From Alphaproteobacteria bacterium (lineage in GTDB: Bacteria; Pseudomonadota; Alphaproteobacteria; Caulobacterales; Hyphomonadaceae): DNA of 64,000 bases. The translations under genes were made by a program, and so were the position numbers. The stretch's first letter is position 1. Each line of letters starts with the position of its first letter. This document shows, piece by piece, positions 25,928 through 33,645 of the stretch. The stretch covers positions 22,997 to 86,996 of the forward strand of contig JAGWYJ010000009.1 in NCBI GenBank assembly GCA_018969425.1, read 5' to 3'. Under the pieces are notes generated by a model. The model worked only from the letters and a program-made list of their open reading frames with translations, was not told the origin of the DNA and did no database searches.

Positions 25928-26665
25928 ATGGATCTCGTCTCTCATCTTCGACTTCGTTCGGCTCGGCTTGGCGGCAGGGCGCCTTATTGGGCGGCCGCCG
26001 CTGTCATGGCGTGTCTGCTCGGCGCTGCCGGACTGTTGGCTCAGGGGATTGAGAGGCGTCTGGAGGAGCGGGCGCGAGCGGCCCTCGCTTCCGAAGGGGC
26101 GGATTGGGCGACGGTTGAGATGGCAGGTAGGTCCGCCATCCTTATGGGAACGCCCCCGGATGAAAGGGCCCGGCTCGCGGCGATGCGGAGCGTACTGGTG
26201 TCCAGCGGATCGGGCTGGTTTCAGGGGGTGGCCCGGGTTCGCCTTCGGTCAGGTCCGATGTCTCAGGTCGGCGCAGAGCCTTCGACGGCATCTTCATGCG
26301 ATGAGCCGCCTCCGGGGTTTGACCCCTCCGTTTTTCGGTTTGATGTGGGGGCGGCGGGGCTGAGCCGGCGGCAACTGGACAGGATCTCGGTCATGGCGGC
26401 CGGTTTGATCGCCTGCCCGAACTGGGAGCTCGAAATTGAAGGTCATACCGACGCCGCGGGTTCGACGACCGCAAATATGCGTTTGAGCGCCCGACGCGCC
26501 GAGGCTGTCAGGATCGCCCTGATCGGTGAAGGGGTATCCGGAGACCGGATCAGAACCGCCGCCTTCGGGGCTTCAAGGCCGGTGAGGGGTTCCGGGGGCG
26601 CGATCGAGGCCGATGCCAGCCGTCGGATCGAAATCCGACTGATCAGGAAGGAGCAAAGGTCATGA
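25928..26665 (+). CDS. OmpA-family protein with N-terminal membrane anchor
   Basis: A 245-residue envelope protein. One hydrophobic helix (WAAAAVMACLLGAAGLLAQG, about residues 20-39) anchors it; a BON-like small region follows; the C-terminal OmpA peptidoglycan-binding domain (about 135-240) has ELEIEGHTDAAGS, LSARRAEAVRIAL and FGASRPVRGSG. Asp and Arg residues that bind diaminopimelate are present. It overlaps the downstream helix-hairpin-helix protein by ATGA. This pair probably works together at the cell wall, but the partner has no known function. Confidence 0.82.
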   Translation: MDLVSHLRLRSARLGGRAPYWAAAAVMACLLGAAGLLAQGIERRLEERARAALASEGADWATVEMAGRSAILMGTPPDERARLAAMRSVLVSSGSGWFQGVARVRLRSGPMSQVGAEPSTASSCDEPPPGFDPSVFRFDVGAAGLSRRQLDRISVMAAGLIACPNWELEIEGHTDAAGSTTANMRLSARRAEAVRIALIGEGVSGDRIRTAAFGASRPVRGSGGAIEADASRRIEIRLIRKEQRS

Positions 26666-27366
26666 TGTGGCTCATGATAGAGATCTGGATCCTCCTTTGT
26701 CTCGCGGTCGCTCTGGGAGCTCTGCTCGGCTGGTTCCTCGCTAAAGGAGGGATTGCAATCCGGCCCTGGGCCCCCGTCAGGACCGGTGAGACGCTCCGTC
26801 TGCCTGTTTTTCAGTCTGAGCCTGAGCCGCTTCGGCTTGCGAGCACGACGGAGGTCCGGGACAGGTCCGCGGAGCAGGTTGAAGCGGGGTCTGCCGCTGA
26901 TGACGGCGAGGCTCTCAGGCTGCGTTTACGGGCCGCTTACGCCGAGGCCCGGATTCGTATTCTGGAGGGGATGCTTCGGGACACGATCGCCAAGCCGTCG
27001 ACGTCATCCTCCACCCCTGAGAACGGGGAGGCGGGAGCGTCCATGATACGACATCCGGGCCTCTCCCTGCCAGCCCCCCGTGCGGAAGGCCCTGATCCGC
27101 TGCAGCGATTGTCCGGGCTCGGACCGTCGATCGAGAGGCGCCTTCATGATGTGGGAATATTTCATTTCGACCAGCTGGCCCGAATGTCTGAGGAGGACGC
27201 AAAATGGCTGGACGCCCAGCTTGGGGGCGCCGGCCGCGTGCGCTTCGAAAACTGGATTGCGGAGGCCGGACGCCTGAGCGTGGAGAGGGCGGCTCAAGGT
27301 TCAGCAGAGCTTGATCGAGCCCCGTGCTTTTGCGACGCACTTGCAACAAGGAGCAAACCGACTTAG
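26662..27366 (+). CDS. Membrane protein with C-terminal helix-hairpin-helix domain
   Basis: A 234-residue protein. One N-terminal transmembrane helix (WILLCLAVALGALLGWFLA) is followed by a charged, likely coiled or disordered middle, and then a domain starting DPLQRLSGLGPSIERRL. That domain resembles the helix-hairpin-helix module found at the C terminus of several alphaproteobacterial proteins, including some NuoE subunits. Role unknown. It is coupled to the OmpA-like gene (ATGA at 26662) and ends 38 bp before the TonB receptor gene, and the palindromic operator lies in that gap. Confidence 0.75.
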   Translation: MMWLMIEIWILLCLAVALGALLGWFLAKGGIAIRPWAPVRTGETLRLPVFQSEPEPLRLASTTEVRDRSAEQVEAGSAADDGEALRLRLRAAYAEARIRILEGMLRDTIAKPSTSSSTPENGEAGASMIRHPGLSLPAPRAEGPDPLQRLSGLGPSIERRLHDVGIFHFDQLARMSEEDAKWLDAQLGGAGRVRFENWIAEAGRLSVERAAQGSAELDRAPCFCDALATRSKPT

Positions 27367-27374
27367 AGATGCGA

Positions 27375-27391
27375 TTGCGAATTAGTCGCAA
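27375..27391. promoter_or_regulatory. Palindromic operator candidate before the TonB receptor gene
   Basis: A perfect 6-5-6 palindrome TTGCGA-ATTAG-TCGCAA ends 13 bp before the ATG at 27405. It resembles Fur/Mur-type iron boxes of alphaproteobacteria (TTGCGAAT-TTCGCAA class). Further TTGCGA- or TTGCAA-like half sites occur at 27329-27346 and 27409-27418. Binding by Fur is inferred. Confidence 0.45.
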
Positions 27392-27404
27392 AAAGGTCTC
27401 TGTG

Positions 27405-29681
27405 ATGTCGTTTGCAAATTTCGGTCTGTGTCGGCCCTGGATGCTCGCCGGAGCCGCTCTGGCCTGCGCGCTGCCCGCCGCAGGCCTCGAACCCGGCCCT
27501 GACCCGGCTGCAACCGGGGTTGAACGGATTACGATCACCGCAGACCGGGAGGGACTTTTCGACGTCAGCGGTTCCGTTCAGCGTCTCGACGAGACGGAGC
27601 TTGAGCGACATGGTTACAGCGATCCCAATCGCGTTCTGCGTCTGACTCCGGGTGTCTATCTGCAGGAAGAGGACGGGGCCGGCCTGCGCCCGAATATCGG
27701 AATAAGAGGTTCAGGGTCCGACCGAAGCAGCCGTATTACTGTCATGGAGGATGGCGTGCTCATGGCGCCGGCGCCGTACTCCGCCCCGGCGGCCTATTAT
27801 TTCCCAAGGCTGGCGCGCATGACAGGGATCGAGCTGTCCAAGGGGCCAGCTTCGATCGTCTACGGGCCCTTCACCACTGGCGGGGCGCTCCATCTCTTCG
27901 GGGCGCCGATCCCTGAGACGGACGGCAGGCTATCGGGAGGACTGGACGTTCGCGCCGGAGATTTCGGCGGGTCTCGCGTTCATGCCCGCGCCGGAGGCTG
28001 GCGGTCGGCTGGACCTGATCTGGAGGTCGGCGGGCTTCTCCAGGCGCTCGACGAGCGTTCAGACGGGTTTAAAGAGCTCGATACGGGTCGCGGGACAGGA
28101 TTTGACATTCAGGACAGCGTCGCCCGGCTGGGTGTGCGGACGCTTGGAGAGCGCGGGCCAGTCCAGAGCCTTGAGTTAAAGGTCCAGTCCTCGACCGAAG
28201 TCTCAGATGAGACTTATCTCGGTTTGACCCTTGAGGACTTCGAGAGCCAGCCTTTCCGACGCTATAGGGCGAGCGATCAGGATCGGATGGCGGTTGATCA
28301 TCAGACCATGCAGCTGACTTATGAAGCGGAGCTGAGCCCCGATCTTGTCCTCACCGCGATCGCTTATGAAACGCGAACGTCGCGGCAGTGGTACAAGCTT
28401 CAGGATGTTCGGAACCGAACAGATACGTCCTGGGTCACTCTGTCGTCGGTTCTGGCGTCTCCGACCTTATTTAGCGAAGCCTACGCGTCGCTCGTCGGCG
28501 CGCCGGGCTATGTCGCCAGTTTCAGCCCCGCAGGAGAACTCCGGGTCAGAAATAACCTGCGCTCCTACAGGTCCGCCGGAGTTCAGGGCGCTCTGGATGT
28601 CTCATTTGCGACGGGCCCTGCGGACCACAAGCTGCAGATCTCCCTGCGTCGTCACGAGGACTTGGAAGATCGCTTTCAGAATGACGACCGCTACCAGATG
28701 TCGAACTCGCAGATGGTGCTGCGATCGGCGGGGGCGCCGGGATCTCAGGATAATCGCTTGTCGTCTGCTGACGCATGGTCGGCCTTTGTCCGGGACGAGG
28801 TTCGCTGGGGGGATTTCATTGTCTCCCCCGGGATCAGATGGGAAAGCATTGAGAGCCGTCAGGCGCTTTATTCCCTGACCGATCCGTCCAGATCAGGCGC
28901 AGTCTCAACCGTCTCGAACCGCCTGACCAAGGTGATCCCGGGAGTGGGCGTCACATTCGCTCCTTCGCAGAGCGTCCGCCTGTTCGCCGGCGTTCACAAG
29001 GGATTTTCCCCGCCGGCCCCGGGAAGCCGCGCTGATGCGGAGACGTCGTGGAATTATGAAGTCGGCGCCCGTTATCAGGACGATGACGTCCACGCCGAAG
29101 CTGTCGTGTTCGCCAATGAGTTCGACAATCTGGTCGGGACCTGCACATCGTCCTCGGGAGAGGGGTGTACGATCGGGGATCAGTTCTCCGGCGGTCAGGC
29201 CAGCGTGCGCGGACTTGAAATCGTCGCTGAGGCGGATGTGGGAGGGCTTCTCCGACAGTCGTTTTCGGCGCCTGTAGGAGTTATTTACACGCTGACGGAA
29301 GGGACTTTCGGATCCTCGTTCGTGTCTTCCTACTCGCCATGGGGACGAGTGACCTCGGGAGATCTCATGCCGCAGATGCCCCGACACCAGGTCACTCTGA
29401 CGGCAGGTCTTGAGACTGACATCGCTTCGCTTCACCTCCTGGTCAATTATGTCAGCGATGCGCGTTCGACGGTCGGTCGGGGGGATCCGGTCGGGACGGA
29501 TCTCATCGACGGGCGAGTTCTTCTCGATCTCTCGGGGCGATGGGAGGTCTTCCCGGGCGCTTTCGTGACCGGATCGGTCACCAATCTGACCGACGAGATC
29601 TACAATGCAGGCTTCCGACCGGCTGGGGCGCGGCCAGGGTCTCCCCGCCAGGTATCTGTCGGATTATCCTATTCCTTCTGA
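27405..29681 (+). CDS. TonB-dependent outer-membrane receptor, FecA-like
   Basis: A 758-residue receptor for a ferric chelate or other ligand. A signal peptide (MLAGAALACALPAAG) is followed by a plug domain with RLTPGVYLQEEDGAG, NIGIRGSGSDRSSRITVMEDGV and the IELSKGPASIVYGP motif, then a 22-strand barrel ending in the aromatic SVGLSYSF. The extracellular loop CTSSSGEGC may be a disulfide. The start at 27405 follows the upstream gene by 38 bp; earlier in-frame starts read into it. The palindrome at 27375-27391 suggests iron control. No TonB or ExbBD genes are adjacent. Confidence 0.92.
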   Translation: MSFANFGLCRPWMLAGAALACALPAAGLEPGPDPAATGVERITITADREGLFDVSGSVQRLDETELERHGYSDPNRVLRLTPGVYLQEEDGAGLRPNIGIRGSGSDRSSRITVMEDGVLMAPAPYSAPAAYYFPRLARMTGIELSKGPASIVYGPFTTGGALHLFGAPIPETDGRLSGGLDVRAGDFGGSRVHARAGGWRSAGPDLEVGGLLQALDERSDGFKELDTGRGTGFDIQDSVARLGVRTLGERGPVQSLELKVQSSTEVSDETYLGLTLEDFESQPFRRYRASDQDRMAVDHQTMQLTYEAELSPDLVLTAIAYETRTSRQWYKLQDVRNRTDTSWVTLSSVLASPTLFSEAYASLVGAPGYVASFSPAGELRVRNNLRSYRSAGVQGALDVSFATGPADHKLQISLRRHEDLEDRFQNDDRYQMSNSQMVLRSAGAPGSQDNRLSSADAWSAFVRDEVRWGDFIVSPGIRWESIESRQALYSLTDPSRSGAVSTVSNRLTKVIPGVGVTFAPSQSVRLFAGVHKGFSPPAPGSRADAETSWNYEVGARYQDDDVHAEAVVFANEFDNLVGTCTSSSGEGCTIGDQFSGGQASVRGLEIVAEADVGGLLRQSFSAPVGVIYTLTEGTFGSSFVSSYSPWGRVTSGDLMPQMPRHQVTLTAGLETDIASLHLLVNYVSDARSTVGRGDPVGTDLIDGRVLLDLSGRWEVFPGAFVTGSVTNLTDEIYNAGFRPAGARPGSPRQVSVGLSYSF

Positions 29682-29707
29682 GTTCGCTGCCCTATGACCC
29701 CGCCGCC

Positions 29708-30127
29708 TCAGGTCGCCTTCGATCGGTCGGCCAGACGGCTGGCCTGAGCGTCCCAGTCGGACAGACCGTCGAAGGGTACGATACGGATCGTCCGGAACGA
29801 TCTGGGGTCGTCAAGACATCGAATATTCACGGAATAGCCGTCGGGGTTGGAGCGCGGGACGTAGAACGACTTTACGCCGCAGACGGCGCAGAAAAGGTGG
29901 CGTGCGCATCCCGTGTTGAAACGATACTCGAGCAGGGCGGACCGGGGCGTCAGCAGCCTGAACCTGGAGGCGGGCACGATCAGGTGAAGGTAACCTGATT
30001 TCGAGCAGATCGAGCAGTTGCAGTCCTCAACCTCAATGTCCTCGGGCGCCTGGGTCTCGTAGCGGACAGCGCCGCAATGACAGCCGCCCGAATGCCAGCG
30101 AAGCGCCTCACTCTCCGGCGTCGTCAT
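29708..30127 (-). CDS. GFA family (glutathione-dependent formaldehyde-activating-like) zinc protein
   Basis: A 139-residue protein with the zinc-site pattern of the GFA/CENP-V family: CHCGAVRYE, then CNCSICSKSG, and CAVCGVKSFY. Two zinc ions are bound in known members; most lack proven formaldehyde activity, so no reaction is assigned. The ATG at 30127 overlaps the TGA of the periplasmic protein upstream (ATGA), so it is cotranscribed. It converges on the TonB receptor gene. Confidence 0.88.
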   Translation of the reverse strand: MTTPESEALRWHSGGCHCGAVRYETQAPEDIEVEDCNCSICSKSGYLHLIVPASRFRLLTPRSALLEYRFNTGCARHLFCAVCGVKSFYVPRSNPDGYSVNIRCLDDPRSFRTIRIVPFDGLSDWDAQASRLADRSKAT

Positions 30128-31371
30128 TGAACCGACCCGCGGCAGGAGCGGACCATGCCGGCGATCTTGTCCCGATCCAGATCGAGAGAAATGAGATTGA
30201 AGCCGGTCACTGAATTCGGCTCTGGCGTCGTTGTGGTGAGCTGAATGCTCCTGGCGGTCGTCAGGACATCTATGAAACGTTTCGAAATATCGATCGTCAG
30301 GGTCACATTTCCATAAGGGCTGACGGTCGGAGGACCGATGATTTCCGACTTTTCCAGGCGAACATCGCGCACATCCGAGAAGCCGTCCGGACCGGGCGTC
30401 GCCAACTGCCAGAAAATCGACAGCCCGCCGGCCGTCAGATCGACAATCTTCTGAGCATCTTCCCGTCCGCGGCTTCGTCGGGTGTCGTGAACCAGCCACA
30501 TCAGAAGACGGGGAGAGGCGGTCCGATCACAGAAAAACTCCAGCCTGTCTTCTTTCCACTCATCGCCCTGAGTATGGCGCAGGAAAAACTGCCCCTGAGC
30601 GTCGGTCTCATATGACCAGGACAGCGAACGATGAGTGAAGTTGATCCGATAGGCGTTGAGTTTCTCTTCAGTCAGAGCATTGAGTGTCTGCGGTCCGGCC
30701 TTGGACATCTCCGTCAGAAAGACCGGGTCGGCGCCCATTGTGCGCACATATTCGACAATCTCGCCGTTGGCGACCTGAAGCATGGACAGGGCCTCGCTGA
30801 GGTCAGGGCAATACCTCACATCCGGAAGGAGAAGCCATGGAAACTTCGCCCGAGCGCTCGCCTTGTCCACACAGTCCATCGAGACCTGATGAACCGCGAA
30901 GGTGGCGCCGATCTCGACATGACGAGCGACACCGCCAAGGAAAGCCAGAGTGCATGCGCTGATGCAGTATCCGGGATACACCCGTGAGTAGGCATGGAGG
31001 TCTATGCCCTTGTCGTTCGGCGGTCGTCGGGTGTTTGTGGCCACGCCGGTGTTGAGGTGCGCGTCGCGGATGATACGCCCTACAGCCATTCCGGCGCTCA
31101 GGTCCCCGCCTGTGGAGTTGAGGTAAATCCGGGTATCTGGCGAGTATCGGGAGCGTCTCAGAAATGATTTGAGAGCGTCAGGCGTCTCGGGAGTGAATTC
31201 TCCATCCGCGAATATCGCCGGCGTGTCTCCGAAGACGCTCCCCCATTCGAACGTCATAGGCTGGTCTGCAAGCTGCGCGCTCGCATTCGGCGATATCAGC
31301 GCCGCGGCAGCGAGGGCCAGCACCGCGCCGAGACCCGACCGAAACCCGGACAGTCCGCCCGCCGCACGCAT
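30124..31371 (-). CDS. Periplasmic ClpP-fold-like protein (COG3904 type)
   Basis: A 415-residue exported protein with a signal peptide (AVLALAAAALISPNASA). Residues about 60-180 match the periplasmic ClpP/crotonase-fold family COG3904: LNSTGGDLSAGMAVGRIIR (oxyanion glycines), CISACTLAFLGG (candidate nucleophile Ser) and GATFAVHQVS (candidate His). The C-terminal 230 residues are a separate beta-rich part I cannot place. Family members are predicted serine-type proteins of the periplasm; activity here is inferred. Coupled to the GFA gene. Confidence 0.75.
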   Translation of the reverse strand: MRAAGGLSGFRSGLGAVLALAAAALISPNASAQLADQPMTFEWGSVFGDTPAIFADGEFTPETPDALKSFLRRSRYSPDTRIYLNSTGGDLSAGMAVGRIIRDAHLNTGVATNTRRPPNDKGIDLHAYSRVYPGYCISACTLAFLGGVARHVEIGATFAVHQVSMDCVDKASARAKFPWLLLPDVRYCPDLSEALSMLQVANGEIVEYVRTMGADPVFLTEMSKAGPQTLNALTEEKLNAYRINFTHRSLSWSYETDAQGQFFLRHTQGDEWKEDRLEFFCDRTASPRLLMWLVHDTRRSRGREDAQKIVDLTAGGLSIFWQLATPGPDGFSDVRDVRLEKSEIIGPPTVSPYGNVTLTIDISKRFIDVLTTARSIQLTTTTPEPNSVTGFNLISLDLDRDKIAGMVRSCRGSVQ

Positions 31372-31486
31372 TGATTCCCGTCTCCTGTAAGCTGAAGCGT
31401 TTTACCCCAACAATTTTCCACGCGACAGACTCAACCGGAGGGCTGGATGTGACGACGCGGGTCGGACCCTATCCTCCTCAGAGCGC

Positions 31487-32461
31487 TCAGCCACGGCCCC
31501 CCAAAGGCGGCTCGGCGGTCAGGTCGAGCAGATAATCTGCGGCGGCTGAAGCGGGCATACGGCCGTTCGAGACGTCCTCCCGAACGTCCTTCAGGCAGGC
31601 GATTATACGTGGGTCAGCTTCAAATCGACGCTGCAGGCCCTCGGCGACCAGAGAGTCCAGCCATCTGACCTGCTGCAGGGCCCGGCGGCGCTGCAGTGCG
31701 CCCGATGCGTGCGCCGCCGCCCGCATGCGAACCGTCAGGTCCCACAGCTCCTCCAGTCCCTCTCCGGTCTGTCCCGAGACCAGACGAACCGGAGCGGTGT
31801 GAGCGCCTTCGGCGGGGGCCACCAGGTGCAGGGCGGTTTCGTAGCCGCTCCTGGCTCGTTCAGCCGCTTTTCGGTCAAGATCGCACTTGTTGACGGCGAG
31901 AATGTCCACGACTTCCAGAAGTCCCTTCTTGATACCCTGAAGCTCGTCTCCTGCATTCGGCAGCATCAGCGCCAGCAGGAGGTCGACCATATCCGAGACC
32001 ATCGTTTCGGACTGGCCTACGCCCACGGTCTCCACAATGACGACGTCAAACCCCGCCGCCTCGCAAAGCAACATCGCTTCCCGGGTCCTCGCCGCCGCCC
32101 CTCCGAGGGTGTCGCCCGCGGGCGAGGGACGGATAAACGCCCCGGGGTCCATCGACAGTTTCGCCATTCGGGTCTTGTCGCCGAGGATTGAGCCTCCTGA
32201 TCGTCGCGATGTGGGATCGATTGCAAGGACTGCGACCTTCAGCCCTTTCGATGTCAGGAGCGATCCGAAGGTGTCGATGAAGGTCGACTTGCCGACCCCG
32301 GGAACCCCGGTCACTCCGAGTCTGCAGGCCTTACCGGTGAGCGGCATGATCTGGCTGATCAGGCGTCGCGCGGCCGTCTGGTGATCGCGGCGCGAAGATT
32401 CGGCCAGGGTGATCGCCCGCGACAGGCCGGCCCTCGTGGTCAGGTCTTCCGGGGTCATCAA
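31487..32461 (-). CDS. meaB: Methylmalonyl-CoA mutase-associated GTPase MeaB
   Basis: A 324-residue G3E-type GTPase that loads cobalamin into methylmalonyl-CoA mutase and guards it from inactivation. Walker A is GVTGVPGVGKSTFIDTFG, then AVLAIDPTSRRSGGSILGDKTRM, the G3-like DVVIVETVGVGQSE, and NKCDLD for guanine. It lies on the same strand as mutB but is separated from it by a lipoprotein gene and about 670 bp without an evident gene. Confidence 0.95.
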   Translation of the reverse strand: MMTPEDLTTRAGLSRAITLAESSRRDHQTAARRLISQIMPLTGKACRLGVTGVPGVGKSTFIDTFGSLLTSKGLKVAVLAIDPTSRRSGGSILGDKTRMAKLSMDPGAFIRPSPAGDTLGGAAARTREAMLLCEAAGFDVVIVETVGVGQSETMVSDMVDLLLALMLPNAGDELQGIKKGLLEVVDILAVNKCDLDRKAAERARSGYETALHLVAPAEGAHTAPVRLVSGQTGEGLEELWDLTVRMRAAAHASGALQRRRALQQVRWLDSLVAEGLQRRFEADPRIIACLKDVREDVSNGRMPASAAADYLLDLTAEPPLGGRG

Positions 32462-33128
32462 GAGGTGTTCCTGACCTGTAAGAACTTAAAGCGCATTGGA
32501 TTTGTCTGACCCGGGTGATTAACGGATCTTGAGCCCTCTGAGGAGCAGGGGGGGATGATCTTCGGCTGCATCGTCGTCCGCCAGAGGCTCTCGCGTTCAG
32601 CGCAGGCGACGTGATGACCCCTTATTCCGCTTCCCCTCAGGTAAGCGATACAGGCTGAAGGTCCGGAGATTATCCGGTTCGGCCACAGCTGCGCCCGACA
32701 GGTTCGGAGTTTCGCTGCTCCCGCCGCTGTCGATATCCCTAGAGACCAGCTGGCGCATTGGGCCATCCGCCCCGGATTGAATGAAGAGGGGGCGACGAGG
32801 ATCCATGTCCGGGTTTTGTGCGGAGCGAGGGGCTCGGCCAGCAGGTTGTGGAGCAACAGGAACGACAGGGCCTGGATCGCTCCGACAACCCGGCGCCCTG
32901 CAATGCAGCGATGCCTTGCAGCGTTCATTTCTCTCAGAAAACGCCGCACGGCGTTACGTGGCCCCCGTCTTCAGGACGGCCTACACCACAGTCCCTTGCA
33001 GGCCCGTCTGAGGGACACCGCCGAACGGTCCCTCTTCCATCGGAAACCGAAACAGGCTGAAATCCGTCCGCCAGAGACTGTGCGCGCCCCCGTCACAGGC
33101 CTCATTCGCCTGTTTCGCTCGTGGACGC
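32462..33128. other. 667-bp region without a recognisable gene
   Basis: No RNA gene or clear protein family was seen. The best candidate is a 69-codon minus-strand reading frame at 32597-32806 (MDPRRPLFIQSGADGPM...NKGSSRRLR), with mixed third-position bases and a late in-frame start; another 61-codon frame runs 32981-33166 but overlaps the lipoprotein gene. The base composition and broken frames suggest a decayed gene or a long untranslated region between the lipoprotein gene and meaB. Confidence 0.4.
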
Positions 33129-33608
33129 TCAGGGACGTACCGTTTCCTCGAGGGCGCGCGCCGCATCGATTATGTCGGGAGACCCGGAGGCGGACGAGTT
33201 CGACATCACGAACTCGATCACAGTCTGGGAAGGCCCTGAGGGCTGCTGAAGTTCGGTCCTGCGAATGGACGGAAAGGGATCGAAGGGAAACGGAGGCGGC
33301 AAAGGGGCAAATGAAGCTGCTCGCCGTGTCTCTGACCGAAAGGTCTCCTTTCGGACGATTTGAAAGGACAGATACCCCGACGCGAGGGTCAGCTCTGCGG
33401 CTCTGCGGCGGGCGTGCGCCTCAGTCGTCTCACTGTCAGCGGCTGACCGGCCTGTGACCGTCACGCGGTATCGGTTACGTTCAATTCGGATTTCCGAGTA
33501 GCCAGCCTTTTCGCGGCTGCTCGCAGGCTGATAGGGCGTCGGGGGCGACGAACAGCCAGCGAGCCAGGCCGCTCCCGCAAGCGTCACCAGAAGCGGCTTC
33601 AGACTCAT
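33129..33608 (-). CDS. CC0125/CC1285-type lipoprotein
   Basis: A 159-residue lipoprotein: signal MSLKPLLVTLAGAAWLAGC with lipobox LAGC, then TPYQPASSREKAGYSEIRIE, NRYRVTVTG and ARRRAAELTLASGYLSFQIV, the signature of small Caulobacterales lipoproteins named for Caulobacter CC0125/CC1285. Their role is unknown. The tail ends with DAARALEETVRP. It stands between mutB and meaB and is probably a passenger of the propionate cluster. Confidence 0.85.
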   Translation of the reverse strand: MSLKPLLVTLAGAAWLAGCSSPPTPYQPASSREKAGYSEIRIERNRYRVTVTGRSAADSETTEAHARRRAAELTLASGYLSFQIVRKETFRSETRRAASFAPLPPPFPFDPFPSIRRTELQQPSGPSQTVIEFVMSNSSASGSPDIIDAARALEETVRP

Positions 33609-33645
33609 CTCTCGTCTCCTGCAGCTCTCCCCGGGCCCGAAACGG

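Noticed and set aside
32458..32949. 163-codon minus-strand frame
   Set aside because: Composition and sequence are not protein-like (Cys/Arg/Pro scattered, no family), and it overlaps the start of meaB.
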